Positions 37,731-46,448 of a stretch of 64,000 nucleotides of DNA are shown here, piece after piece. Every line of letters begins with the position of its first letter. Within the stretch, counting starts at the first letter, position 1. The translations under genes were made by a program, and so were the position numbers. The notes under the pieces were generated by a model, which saw only the letters and a program-made list of their open reading frames with translations, was not told the DNA's origin and searched no databases. The DNA comes from JAAYTD01 sp964472015 (GTDB lineage Bacteria > Bacteroidota > Ignavibacteria > Kapaibacteriales > UBA2268). The stretch spans positions 50,751-114,750 of the forward strand of contig CAYYIP010000007.1 of the NCBI GenBank assembly GCA_964472015.1. Reading direction: 5' to 3'.

Positions 37731-38006
37731 TTATTTTTTTATTTTGTTAATAAAATTTATATCAGGGACTGTATCAAATCCGCCCTTTGAAAATGGATTA
37801 CATCTTAAAATACGATACACTCCAAGTAGAGTTCCAATTATAAATCCATAGCGTTCTATTGCTTCTAAAGTATATTGAGAACAAGTTGGATTAAAACGGC
37901 AACTATTTGGAAATAAAGGCGATATAAAATGTTTATATACTTTGATCAGAATAATCGCTATTGTTTTCGGAATATGTAATATTGTTTTTAAGATATTTGT
38001 TTTCAT
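37731..38006 (-). CDS. yidD: Membrane protein insertion efficiency factor YidD
   Basis: A 91-residue YidD with an N-terminal amphipathic helix and the signature CRFNPTCSQYTLEAIERYG followed by RILRCNPFSKGGFDTVP. It assists YidC-dependent membrane protein insertion. Its first 74 bases overlap the 3' end of rnpA in another frame, an arrangement also seen in other bacteria, which implies coupled translation. yidC does not follow. Confidence 0.96.
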   Translation of the reverse strand: MKTNILKTILHIPKTIAIILIKVYKHFISPLFPNSCRFNPTCSQYTLEAIERYGFIIGTLLGVYRILRCNPFSKGGFDTVPDINFINKIKK

Positions 38007-38379
38007 AATAAAAAAAAGCCTGCTTTAAAATAATTTCAACGGCAGGCATAATTTCTTGTAATTTTATAAGTTTTAAATGTTTAGGTGCCATATTATAAGA
38101 TAAAATTATTTTATCAATATAAATTATTTTGTCTTTATATTTTTTAGATAATTGTCTAAGAGTTTCTCGTAATAATCTTTTAATTCTATTACGTGTTACT
38201 GCTTGTGAAACGATTTTTTTCCCTATAACTACAGCATAATTTAAAGTATTATTATATGATATATTTGTATTATTTTTGAAAATAATAACAGTACCAACAT
38301 AATTATATCTAAATTTTTTACCTGATTCATATATTGTTTTAAAATAATTTGACCTTTTTATTGTTCGTAAGTGTACCAT
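37933..38379 (-). CDS. rnpA: Ribonuclease P protein component
   Basis: A 148-residue basic protein that helps RNase P RNA cut tRNA precursors. Recognition rests on LRTIKRSNYFKTIYESGKKF at the N-terminus (in part), YAVVIGKKIVSQAVTRNRIKRLLRE with the RNR motif, and the following basic helix. The C-terminal 20 residues after the normal fold are polar and overlap yidD. It follows rpmH by 30 bases. Confidence 0.95.
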   Translation of the reverse strand: MVHLRTIKRSNYFKTIYESGKKFRYNYVGTVIIFKNNTNISYNNTLNYAVVIGKKIVSQAVTRNRIKRLLRETLRQLSKKYKDKIIYIDKIILSYNMAPKHLKLIKLQEIMPAVEIILKQAFFYYENKYLKNNITYSENNSDYSDQSI

Positions 38380-38409
38380 ATAATAAACACTATTACTTAT
38401 AAAAAGATA

Positions 38410-38553
38410 TTATTCATCGCTAACTGTAAGTTTATATCTACCTTTTGCACGACGATTAGCTAAAACCCTTCTACCGCTTTTTGATGACATTCTTTCACGA
38501 AAACCATGTTTATTTACACGTTTTCTTTTGCTTGGCTGAAAAGTTCTTTTCAT
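38410..38553 (-). CDS. rpmH: Large subunit ribosomal protein bL34
   Basis: A 47-residue protein on the minus strand: MKRTFQPSKRKRVNKHGFRE, then RMSSKSGRRVLANRRAKGR and a short acidic end. This is the bL34 signature. It heads the rpmH-rnpA-yidD cluster. Confidence 0.97.
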   Translation of the reverse strand: MKRTFQPSKRKRVNKHGFRERMSSKSGRRVLANRRAKGRYKLTVSDE

Positions 38554-38861
38554 TTTAATAGTCTCCTATTTAATAAATTAAAATTTATTTTTATTTATTT
38601 TTTATACTTTTTATTTCTTTTATATAAAATTAAAGGATTACAAATATAACATATTTTTTATAAAAAATAAAGTAAAATTATTAACATATAACTAAAAATA
38701 TAAAATAAAAAAAAATAATAGTTTTTGTTATGGTTTTTACAAAAAATATTATTAATTTTAAATATTAATTTTATATAAAATTATTATAATTAATTAAATT
38801 TACCAATTAATTTAAGTTATAAAAATAATATAACAAAAATAAATAATAAATAACCAAAATT
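38554..38861. other. AT-rich divergent region upstream of rpmH and the proline dehydrogenase gene
   Basis: About 300 bases, mostly A/T runs. In many bacteria dnaA and the origin lie next to rpmH, but I see no TTATCCACA-type DnaA box cluster and no dnaA. It should contain the promoters of both flanking genes. Confidence 0.5.
38641..38648 (-). promoter_or_regulatory. Candidate -7 promoter element of rpmH
   Basis: Minus-strand TATATTTG, part of TATATTTGTA, about 88 bases before the rpmH start. Confidence 0.35.
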
Positions 38862-39770
38862 ATGTTTAATAAACTTATCGTTAAAGCAATTCCTTTGATG
38901 CCAAAAAAAATTGTTTGGTTTGTAGGGAAAAAGTATATTGCAGGATTAACGCTCGATGATGCTATTGCCGTTACTAGAAAATTTGCAACACTAAATGGTA
39001 GAACAACAATAGACGTACTTGGAGAATTTGTTTCTGAAAAAGAACGTGCTATTAAGGAACGAGATGCATCTTTAAATGTTATTGAAACTATTAAAAGAGA
39101 AAATTTACCTACTTATTTATCTATAAAACCTACATCTTGTGGTTTAGGTATAGATACAGAGTTTGGTTATGAAAACGTCAAAATGCTTGTTAGTAGAGCA
39201 AAAGAATTAGGGTTGAGATGTCGTATTGACATGGAAAATTCACCTTTTACTACTAGTACTATAGAATTGTATAGACGTTTACTTATTGAAGGTTATGATA
39301 ATTGTGGTATCGTTTTGCAAGCTTATTTGAAACGTACAGAAAACGATATTAAATCTTTGATTAGTTTGAACCCAAATATTAGACTTTGCAAAGGCATATA
39401 TAATGAAAGTCCAGAAATATCTTTTAAAGATAAAGAAGAGATTAGAAATAATTATAAAAAATTATTAGATATTCTTTTAGAAAATATACCTAATGGTGTA
39501 TATCCTGCTATTGCAACTCATGATGAAAGTTTACTCAAATATGCAGAAACACGTATTAAAGAATTAGAATTAAACAAAGAACAATATCATTTTGAAATGT
39601 TATTAGGGGTACGGGAAGAACGACGTAATAAATTATTAAAATCTGGCCATAATGTAACTATTTATGTTCCTTTTGGAGAAGATTGGTATGGTTATTCAAC
39701 TAGGCGTATGCAAGAAAATCCAGAAATAGCGATGCATGTATTTAAAGCTTTTTTTGGTATTGGAAAATAA
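38862..39770 (+). CDS. Proline dehydrogenase
   Basis: A 302-residue monofunctional FAD-dependent proline dehydrogenase, the first step of proline oxidation to glutamate. The TIM barrel motifs include YLSIKPTSCGLG, CRIDMENSPFTT, LQAYLKRTENDI, LCKGIYNE, ATHDESLL, HFEMLLGVREERR and the substrate site YVPFGEDWYGYSTRRMQENPE. The P5C dehydrogenase half of PutA is absent and should be a separate gene. It stands alone and ends at a strong hairpin. Confidence 0.94.
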   Translation: MFNKLIVKAIPLMPKKIVWFVGKKYIAGLTLDDAIAVTRKFATLNGRTTIDVLGEFVSEKERAIKERDASLNVIETIKRENLPTYLSIKPTSCGLGIDTEFGYENVKMLVSRAKELGLRCRIDMENSPFTTSTIELYRRLLIEGYDNCGIVLQAYLKRTENDIKSLISLNPNIRLCKGIYNESPEISFKDKEEIRNNYKKLLDILLENIPNGVYPAIATHDESLLKYAETRIKELELNKEQYHFEMLLGVREERRNKLLKSGHNVTIYVPFGEDWYGYSTRRMQENPEIAMHVFKAFFGIGK

Positions 39771-39839
39771 ATATAAGTACTTAAGTATATATAGAACTAA
39801 AAGATTAATATTTTTTTATTTCATTAAATCTATTAATTA

Positions 39840-39868
39840 GACGACTTATATATTAAGTCGTCTTTTTT
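39840..39868 (+). terminator. Terminator after proline dehydrogenase
   Basis: GACGACTTA pairs with TAAGTCGTC around a tiny loop and six T follow. The 3' arm and T tract repeat those of the hairpin at 5730. Confidence 0.88.
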
Positions 39869-39930
39869 ATTTTTATATATAAAAAATATATTAAATAAAA
39901 TATTAAATAATATTATTATAAAATTAAAAT

Positions 39931-39959
39931 CCAAGAAATAAAAATAAAATATTTCTTGG
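39931..39959 (-). terminator. Terminator of the DUF6580 gene
   Basis: CCAAGAAATA pairs with TATTTCTTGG around nine bases; minus-strand downstream sequence is T-rich. Confidence 0.7.
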
Positions 39960-40012
39960 ATTTATGAAGTAGTTATATAAATGCTTGTTTTTAGTTTTTG
40001 ACTTATTTTTTA

Positions 40013-40543
40013 TTATTGCTTGGATATACTTGGAGAAAGGATATATTTTTCTGCAAAATAATAAGTACCAAAAAGAATTATTCCATAAGCAATAATACTT
40101 ACTAATGTGTATCTAAAAAATGGAATAGCTGCAATGTAACAATTTATAAGTCCTTCAAATGTATAACCATACCAGCCTGCAACCCATACAGCAAAATTTG
40201 TAATAATAAAGAATATAATTGCACCTGCTAAAGAATTAATTAATACATTTTTTAAATTAATCTTTTTCATTTTTATACCTAAAATAGCAATGATAGTACA
40301 ACTTAAATAAACTGCGAACATTGTTGAATGTAATCCTATTACTAAATCACTAATAAACATTGCGATAATAGGAATTAATAAAGCAATACGTTTATTAGAA
40401 AATATTGCACCACTAAATAAAGCTATCGCTAAAATAGGAGTAAAATTAGGTGCTACTGGTATAAAACGTGCAAATATACATAATATAACCAATACAATAC
40501 CAAATAATAATTTGGGTTCGACTTTGTTTAACATAATATTCAT
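40013..40543 (-). CDS. DUF6580 family membrane protein (putative transporter component)
   Basis: A 176-residue membrane protein with five or six helices. The family pattern is visible as NFTPILAIALFSGAIF, ISDLVIGLHSTMFAVYLS, NFAVWVAGWYG and CYIAAIPFFRYTL. Related proteins resemble the S components of ECF-type vitamin transporters, but no substrate is known and no ECF ATPase gene is near. The start ATG at 40543 is followed four codons later by another methionine; both fit. It has its own promoter candidate and terminator. Confidence 0.82.
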   Translation of the reverse strand: MNIMLNKVEPKLLFGIVLVILCIFARFIPVAPNFTPILAIALFSGAIFSNKRIALLIPIIAMFISDLVIGLHSTMFAVYLSCTIIAILGIKMKKINLKNVLINSLAGAIIFFIITNFAVWVAGWYGYTFEGLINCYIAAIPFFRYTLVSIIAYGIILFGTYYFAEKYILSPSISKQ

Positions 40544-40621
40544 TTCTTATTTATTTATAAAAAAGTAAAAATTTCAAATAATAATTTTTTATTAAATTAA
40601 AATATCTAAATATTTACAACA

Positions 40622-40629
40622 CAAAAATA
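40622..40629 (-). promoter_or_regulatory. Candidate -7 promoter element of the DUF6580 gene
   Basis: Minus-strand TATTTTTG, followed by TG, about 80 bases upstream of the gene; fits TAnnTTTG only in the core. Confidence 0.2.
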
Positions 40630-40692
40630 TAAAAAAAAATCTTTATATAAAAATTTTTTTATATTCTTTTGTAATGTATATAAATTACAAAT

Positions 40693-41478
40693 TTAGTTTC
40701 TTATTATACCTCTTTCTGAATTTATTATAAACTCAATACAATGTTTTACTTCTGGAATAATATTGTCTTCACCTTTATTTTCTATATATTTTTTTATTCC
40801 ATCAGAAGTATTAAAACCACTTAACATTACATATTTATAAAATTCATTTATATCATCTATAGTTTGTTTTTTAAATCCACGTCTATTAAGTCCAATCATA
40901 TTTAATCCATGAAATGTAGGTATTCTGTTTAATATAACGTAAGGTGATACATCCTTTGTAATAGTAACATCCGCTGCTGTCATAACATGACAACCTATTT
41001 TGCAAAATTGATGTATTTTAGAAAAAGCTCCGAAAACTACCCAATCTTCTACTTCTACATGACCACCAAATTGTGTTACATTTGACATAATAATATTATT
41101 CCCAATAATACAATCATGAGCTATATGTGAATATGCAAGTATCATATTATTATCACCTAAATAAGTTTTACCACTAGCAATAGTACCATTATTTATTGTT
41201 ACAAATTCACGAATAATATTATTATTTCCAATTATAACATTAGTCTTTTCTCCGGTGAACTTTTTATCCTGTGGATCAGTTCCTATGATAGTAGAAGGAT
41301 ATATTTTATTATTTTCTCCAATAATTGCATTTTTCCCGATTACACAATGTGAACTAATTTCTGTATTATTTCCAATTATAACGTTATCTTCTATTATTGT
41401 ATAGGGACCAATTATAACATTACTTCCTAAGTTTGCACTTTTTGAAATAATTGCAGTTTTATGTATATTACATTCCAT
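40693..41478 (-). CDS. lpxA: Acyl-ACP--UDP-N-acetylglucosamine O-acyltransferase
   Basis: LpxA performs the first acylation of lipid A synthesis. Residues 1-190 are a left-handed beta-helix of hexapeptide repeats (NVIIGPYTIIEDNVIIGNN and others). The catalytic histidine is in AYSHIAHDCIIG, and GGHVEVEDWVVFGAFSKIHQF is the conserved loop region. The C-terminal helical part closes the 261-residue protein. It follows lpxC/fabZ by 61 bases on the minus strand, the usual order in Bacteroidota. Confidence 0.96.
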   Translation of the reverse strand: MECNIHKTAIISKSANLGSNVIIGPYTIIEDNVIIGNNTEISSHCVIGKNAIIGENNKIYPSTIIGTDPQDKKFTGEKTNVIIGNNNIIREFVTINNGTIASGKTYLGDNNMILAYSHIAHDCIIGNNIIMSNVTQFGGHVEVEDWVVFGAFSKIHQFCKIGCHVMTAADVTITKDVSPYVILNRIPTFHGLNMIGLNRRGFKKQTIDDINEFYKYVMLSGFNTSDGIKKYIENKGEDNIIPEVKHCIEFIINSERGIIRN

Positions 41479-41539
41479 AATTTTTACTTATTTATTTAAT
41501 ATTTAATATTAATTTTAATTTTTTAATTCTATTATAAAT

Positions 41540-42928
41540 TTATTTGTCTACCAGTGCTGCAGAAAATTCTGCTTCTGCAACAACATTTCCATTAACAAAT
41601 ATAGTTCCTTTATATAAAATCATCCCAAACTTCATAGATATAACATTTATTTCAATTATTAATTGGTCACCTGGTACAACTGGTCGTTTAAATTTTACAT
41701 TTTTCATTCCTGTAAAATACATTAATTTTTCATGAACATTTTCTAATGAATTCCATAAATATAATCCGCCCACTTGGCCCATAGCTTCACATAATAGTAC
41801 TCCTGGCATTATAGGTTTGTTTGGAAAGTGGCCTTGAAAAAAAGGTTCGTTTATAGTAACATTTTTTATCCCTATAATTTTCTTTTCTTTTGTATCACAA
41901 TGAATTATTTTATCTACAAGTAAAAAAGGATATCTATGAGGTATAATATCTAAAATTTGATCTATGTTAAGAACTGGTTTTTCTTTTAAAGGATTTCTCT
42001 TTTCTTCTTGTAACTTTTTTAAGTATTGTTTTCTAACAAGTTTAGCAAATTCGAAATTACTAGCGTGACCAGGACGTGCTGCTAAAACTTGCATTTTTAA
42101 CGGGGCTCCTACTAGGGCTAAATCTCCAATCATGTCTAATAATTTATGACGTGCAGGTTCATTTTTAAAACGTAATTTACCGCCGTTAAGTATACCAGTT
42201 TCTACATCATTATTTACTTTAATATTAAATATGTTATGTAATCTATCTTTTAGATCATTATCTATTTTTTTATCTATAATAACTACTGCACAATTACAAC
42301 TTCCACCTTTGATTAAACCAGCTTTGCTTAACATTTCTACTTCAGATAGAAAACAAAATGTACGTGCTGAAGCAAATTCTGAAACAAATTCTTTTTTTAA
42401 ATCAAATAATCCTGAATGTTGACTTCCTAATACATCATTAAAATAGTCTACCATAACGGTAATTCTATATGTATTTAAAGGTAGACCTACAATGTCTACT
42501 TGTTTTTCCTCATTTTTGAAATACACTTGTTCGTTTAATTCAAAATACTTACGTTCAGCATCTTGTTCTTCTATTCCAACACTAAGTAATGCTTCTACAA
42601 AAGCTTGCGAACTACCATCTGTAACAGGTGGTTCGTTATTATTTAATTCTATTATACAATTATCTATTTGAAGTCCCACTAAAGCTGCTAAAACATGTTC
42701 TACAGTATGAACTTTAGTATCATCAATACCCAAAGTCGTACCTCTAGAAATATCAACTACGTACTCTGTCAATGCTGGGATTTCAATACGTTTTTCTAAA
42801 TCTGTTCTTATAAAAATATAATGTGTATTTGGCGGAGCTGGTTTAAATGTTATTGTTGTTAAATTCCCCGTATGTAAACCTATACCTGATATAGATACTG
42901 GTTTTGATATTGTAGTTTGCTTTTCCAT
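41540..42928 (-). CDS. lpxC: Bifunctional UDP-3-O-acyl-GlcNAc deacetylase / 3-hydroxyacyl-ACP dehydratase (LpxC-FabZ)
   Basis: A 462-residue fusion. Residues 1-305 are LpxC, the committed step of lipid A synthesis, with zinc ligands in HTVEHVLAALVG and HKLLDMIGD and the catalytic GHASNFEFAK histidine. Residues about 320-460 are FabZ, a hot-dog dehydratase of fatty acid synthesis, with the block HRYPFLLVDKI and the active-site GHFPNKPIMPGVLLCEAMGQ. The fusion is a marker of the Bacteroidota/Chlorobiota group. It sits upstream of lpxA, linking lipid A and fatty acid synthesis in one operon. Confidence 0.97.
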   Translation of the reverse strand: MEKQTTISKPVSISGIGLHTGNLTTITFKPAPPNTHYIFIRTDLEKRIEIPALTEYVVDISRGTTLGIDDTKVHTVEHVLAALVGLQIDNCIIELNNNEPPVTDGSSQAFVEALLSVGIEEQDAERKYFELNEQVYFKNEEKQVDIVGLPLNTYRITVMVDYFNDVLGSQHSGLFDLKKEFVSEFASARTFCFLSEVEMLSKAGLIKGGSCNCAVVIIDKKIDNDLKDRLHNIFNIKVNNDVETGILNGGKLRFKNEPARHKLLDMIGDLALVGAPLKMQVLAARPGHASNFEFAKLVRKQYLKKLQEEKRNPLKEKPVLNIDQILDIIPHRYPFLLVDKIIHCDTKEKKIIGIKNVTINEPFFQGHFPNKPIMPGVLLCEAMGQVGGLYLWNSLENVHEKLMYFTGMKNVKFKRPVVPGDQLIIEINVISMKFGMILYKGTIFVNGNVVAEAEFSAALVDK

Positions 42929-43170
42929 TAAATATCTAAAATTAAATAATTATATATAAAAATTTATTTTTTTTTAATTGACTCAAAAATAAAAGTTAAA
43001 TTTACGAAAAAAAAATAAGAAAAAAGTAATTTGTTAAATTATTTTATTATAAATATATATATTTTTCTTAAAACTTTGAATAATATTGATTTTTTTACTA
43101 TTTTTGGAACATATTTTTTATAAATAAAATTTTATTGTTTATTCTAATTTTATAAGTTAAAATTTATTAT

Positions 43171-43752
43171 ATGAGTTATTTAGTTCCAATGGTCATAGAG
43201 CAGACTGCTCGTGGAGAAAGATCTTTTGATATTTATTCTAGATTATTAAAGGATAGAATAATTTTTATAGGTAGTGCTATTGATGATAATGTAGCAAGTC
43301 TTACTATTGCCCAATTATTATTTTTGGCAAGCGAGGATAGTAAAAAAGATATAAGTCTATATATAAATTCACCTGGTGGGATTGTTACTGCAGGTTTAGC
43401 TATTTATGATACTATGCAATATATTAAACCTGATGTACAGACTATTTGTGTTGGAATGGCTGCTTCAATGGCACAAGTGCTTCTGTGTGCAGGTGAAAAA
43501 GGTAAAAGGTATGCATTACCTAATTCGCAAATACTTATGCATCAACCATCTGGTGGTACGCAAGGTCAATCTGCAGATATTGAAATTTATACAAAAAATA
43601 TATTAAGTACAAGAGATAATTTATATAAAATAATATCTAAACATACAGGGAAAACAATTAATACTATAAAAAAAGATGCTGATAGAGATTATTATATGAG
43701 TGCAAAAGAAGCTAAAGAATATGGAATAATTGATAATATACTTGAAAAATAA
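43171..43752 (+). CDS. clpP: ATP-dependent Clp protease proteolytic subunit
   Basis: A 193-residue serine protease that forms the ClpP barrel and works with ClpX or ClpA. The catalytic triad is Ser99 in GMAASMAQ, His124 in LMHQP and Asp173 in DRDYYMSA. The glycine-rich NSPGG loop is at 66-70. The usual SMG around the serine is SMA here. clpX is not adjacent. It is divergent from lpxC/fabZ and ends at a strong terminator. Confidence 0.97.
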   Translation: MSYLVPMVIEQTARGERSFDIYSRLLKDRIIFIGSAIDDNVASLTIAQLLFLASEDSKKDISLYINSPGGIVTAGLAIYDTMQYIKPDVQTICVGMAASMAQVLLCAGEKGKRYALPNSQILMHQPSGGTQGQSADIEIYTKNILSTRDNLYKIISKHTGKTINTIKKDADRDYYMSAKEAKEYGIIDNILEK

Positions 43753-43766
43753 AAATAGATTTATAT

Positions 43767-43799
43767 AAAAAAGAGTAACATTTTGTTTACTCTTTTTTA
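43767..43799. terminator. Terminator after clpP
   Basis: AAAAAGAGTAA pairs with TTACTCTTTTT around a short loop with a T tract; likely also useful to the convergent minus-strand gene. Confidence 0.85.
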
Positions 43800-43898
43800 T
43801 TTATACTTTTATTTTTTTATAATATTGAATATTAAAAAATATTAATAGTATTTTTAATTTAATTAATTATGATTTAAAATTATCTATAATATAACAGC

Positions 43899-44447
43899 TT
43901 ATTTATTTAAATATTTATAAAAAGCTTTTACTGCTTCATATATTACGATTCCACCAGAAACTGATACATTTAATGAATGTTTTACTCCATACATAGGGAT
44001 TTCTAACGAATCATTACATTTTGTTATTATTTTATCTTCTAATCCTGTTAATTCGTTTCCAAATATTAAACAAATAGGAAATTCTTCTGGTAGTAATGAA
44101 TCATAATATCTTTTTTTATTTGTTATTTCGACAGCAAATACTTTTTTACCTTTTTCTTTTTGATTTTCTATTTCTTCTAAAATATTTGTAGAGTACTTCC
44201 AATATACAGTTTGTGTAGCTCCGAGAGCCGTCTTTTCAATTTCTGGTCTTGGCGGTTTAGGAGTATAACCTGTTAAAATAAGTTCGCTTATGAAAGCAGA
44301 ATCACAAGTTCTAAAAAAAGAACCTACATTGTATAAACTTCTAATATTATGTAATATTACTGTAATAGGATGTTTATTTGTTTGTTTAAATTCTTCTATT
44401 GTTTTGCGTTCTGCTATTATTTCATCATAAGTTAATTTTCTTATCAT
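43899..44447 (-). CDS. SPOUT-class (TrmH/SpoU) RNA 2'-O-methyltransferase
   Basis: A 182-residue methyltransferase with the three TrmH/SpoU motifs: NIRSLYNVGSFFRTCDSA (motif 1), LIFGNELTGL (motif 2) and IPMYGVKHSLNVSVSGGIVIYE (motif 3, with the trefoil knot). It modifies a ribose in tRNA or rRNA, but the exact target cannot be told. It has no N-terminal RNA-binding extension. It follows the CbpA-like gene by nine bases. Confidence 0.92.
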   Translation of the reverse strand: MIRKLTYDEIIAERKTIEEFKQTNKHPITVILHNIRSLYNVGSFFRTCDSAFISELILTGYTPKPPRPEIEKTALGATQTVYWKYSTNILEEIENQKEKGKKVFAVEITNKKRYYDSLLPEEFPICLIFGNELTGLEDKIITKCNDSLEIPMYGVKHSLNVSVSGGIVIYEAVKAFYKYLNK

Positions 44448-44456
44448 AATTAGAGT

Positions 44457-45389
44457 TTAGTTATATTTTAATGCTTTTAATTGTTTATATAAATCAATTT
44501 CTTTTGGAGTTAAATTTTTAGGTATTAATATATTTAAAATTATGTAAAGGTTTCCACGTTCTTTTGAATTATATTTAGGCATTCCTTGTCCTGTAAGTTT
44601 TAGTGTTTTATTATTTTGAGTTCCAGGTGGTACATTAATATTAAACATACCATAAAAAGTTTTCACAGTTATTTTATCGCCAAGTATTGCTGTAAATAAA
44701 TCAATATCTACTTTCAAATATAGATCATCATTAAGTCTTTCATATAAGTTATTTTTTTCGATTTTTATGGTAATTAACATATCCCCATTTTTTCCACCAT
44801 TATTACTTGGATATCCTTTCCCCGGTATTTTTTGTACTTGTCCGTCAGCAATTCCCGGTTTAAATTTTATTTCCATACGTTCCATATTTGTATTTATAAT
44901 TCTGGTCGTACCATAAAAGGCTTCTTGTAATGATATTTGTACTTCAGTTTCAAAATTTTTACCTTTTGTTACACGTTGTGTAGTTTTTGTTTTTCTGTAA
45001 GAATTTCCAAATATTTTTTCAAAAAAATCAGATAAACTTCCACCATTATTAGAATTAAAAAAATCATTAACAGTATTAGTTGTTTTTTTATAAGAATTTT
45101 TAGAAGACATATTATTAAACCAATTATTCCATTTAAAATCATTTGGATTACCGCCTTGAGTTCTAAAATTAGAATAAGAATTTCCTAACATATCATATTT
45201 GTTACGTTTTTCTTTATCTCCTAAGACATTATATGCTTCTGAGATATCTTTAAATTTTGTTTCAGCACCTGGTTCTTTATTTTTATCAGGATGATATTGT
45301 CTTGCTAATTTTCTATATGCCTTTTTTATATCATCATCACTTGCAGTTTTATTTACACCAAGAATTTTATAATAATCTTTAAATTCCAT
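44457..45389 (-). CDS. CbpA-like J-domain chaperone
   Basis: A 310-residue type II J-protein. The J domain is at 1-70 with HPD at 33-35, then a Gly/Asn/Ser-rich linker (about 75-130), and the two beta-rich C-terminal substrate-binding domains (VQISLQEAFYGT, IKFKPGIADGQ, INVPPGTQNNKTLKLTGQGMP). There is no zinc-finger CxxCxGxG region, so it is not DnaJ itself. It recruits and stimulates DnaK. It lies between panC and the methyltransferase gene on the minus strand. Confidence 0.93.
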   Translation of the reverse strand: MEFKDYYKILGVNKTASDDDIKKAYRKLARQYHPDKNKEPGAETKFKDISEAYNVLGDKEKRNKYDMLGNSYSNFRTQGGNPNDFKWNNWFNNMSSKNSYKKTTNTVNDFFNSNNGGSLSDFFEKIFGNSYRKTKTTQRVTKGKNFETEVQISLQEAFYGTTRIINTNMERMEIKFKPGIADGQVQKIPGKGYPSNNGGKNGDMLITIKIEKNNLYERLNDDLYLKVDIDLFTAILGDKITVKTFYGMFNINVPPGTQNNKTLKLTGQGMPKYNSKERGNLYIILNILIPKNLTPKEIDLYKQLKALKYN

Positions 45390-45442
45390 TTTATTATTTT
45401 ATGTTATTATGTTGATAGTAATATAAGATATATACGTTAATA

Positions 45443-46297
45443 TTAAATAATTGTTAATAACATATTATCTATTAATCTTGTTTTACCTATAAAAACAGCA
45501 ATTAAAATAACTATTTTATCATTAGACTGAAAATTATCTACTTCTTTTAAATTATCAGCTAATGCTACGCAAATATAGTCTATTCTTAAATTTTTTTCTT
45601 TTATTAAAATATTTTTTATTCTATTTACTATTTCTGTTTTATTTTTAATACCATTTTCAACAGCTTTTTTAGCTACTAACATTGATTTATAAATAATAGC
45701 AGCCTTATTTTGTTCATTTTTGGTTAAATATTTATTACGTGAACTCATTGCTAAGCCGTTTTCTAATCTAATTGTTGGTTCTATAAATATTTCAACGGAG
45801 AGATTAAGATCTTTTACTAATTGTTTTATAACTAATGTTTGTTGATAGTCTTTTTGTCCAAAAAAAGCATAATTTGGTGTTATGATATTAAATAATTTTG
45901 TTATTACAATAGCAACGCCGTTGAAATGAGTTGGACGTTTTTCTCCTTCTAATACTTCTGTTATATTTTTTAAATTTATAAAAGTTGAATAATTATCAGG
46001 GTACATTTCTTTTTCAGATGGTGCAAAAATAAAATCTACATTATGTTGAAGTGCTAATTTTGCATCTTCTTCTAAATTTCTTGGATATTTATCAAAATCC
46101 TCTGATGGTGCAAATTGTGTTGGATTTACAAATATAGAAGCAATTAAAATATCTGCTTTATTTTTTGCTTTGTCAAATAAACTTAAATGTCCATTATGTA
46201 AAGCGCCCATTGTTGGAACAAGTGCTATAGTTTTTCCTAACTTGATTAAGTTAGACGAAATTTTTTTCATTTCTGAAATTGTATTTATTATTTTCAT
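45443..46297 (-). CDS. panC: Pantothenate synthetase
   Basis: PanC joins pantoate and beta-alanine with ATP to make pantothenate for coenzyme A. The 284-residue protein has the HIGH-like PTMGALHNGHLSL, NPTQFAPSEDFDKYPR, FGQKDYQQ and the KMSK-like MSSRNKYL motif. panB and panD are not in the window. It may be read together with the chaperone gene downstream, and a hairpin separates it from ilvE. Confidence 0.97.
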   Translation of the reverse strand: MKIINTISEMKKISSNLIKLGKTIALVPTMGALHNGHLSLFDKAKNKADILIASIFVNPTQFAPSEDFDKYPRNLEEDAKLALQHNVDFIFAPSEKEMYPDNYSTFINLKNITEVLEGEKRPTHFNGVAIVITKLFNIITPNYAFFGQKDYQQTLVIKQLVKDLNLSVEIFIEPTIRLENGLAMSSRNKYLTKNEQNKAAIIYKSMLVAKKAVENGIKNKTEIVNRIKNILIKEKNLRIDYICVALADNLKEVDNFQSNDKIVILIAVFIGKTRLIDNMLLTII

Positions 46298-46369
46298 TTT
46301 TTTCTGAAAAAGTATTTTTTATCTTTGAATATTTATGGAATAAATATACCTAATTTATTAAAATTATTA

Positions 46370-46393
46370 TACCCGAAAGAAAACTTTCGGGTA
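46370..46393 (-). terminator. Hairpin downstream of ilvE
   Basis: ACCCGAAAG pairs with CTTTCGGGT around four A, with several G-C pairs; the following minus-strand bases are AT-rich. Probable terminator separating ilvE from panC. Confidence 0.7.
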
Positions 46394-46448
46394 TAATAAA
46401 ACAGTATTTTATTTTTTAATTTAATGTATAAATAAAAAAAATAAGATA

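Noticed and set aside
38554..38861. Replication origin next to rpmH
   Set aside because: No dnaA gene and no cluster of DnaA boxes could be seen; AT-richness alone is uninformative in this genome.
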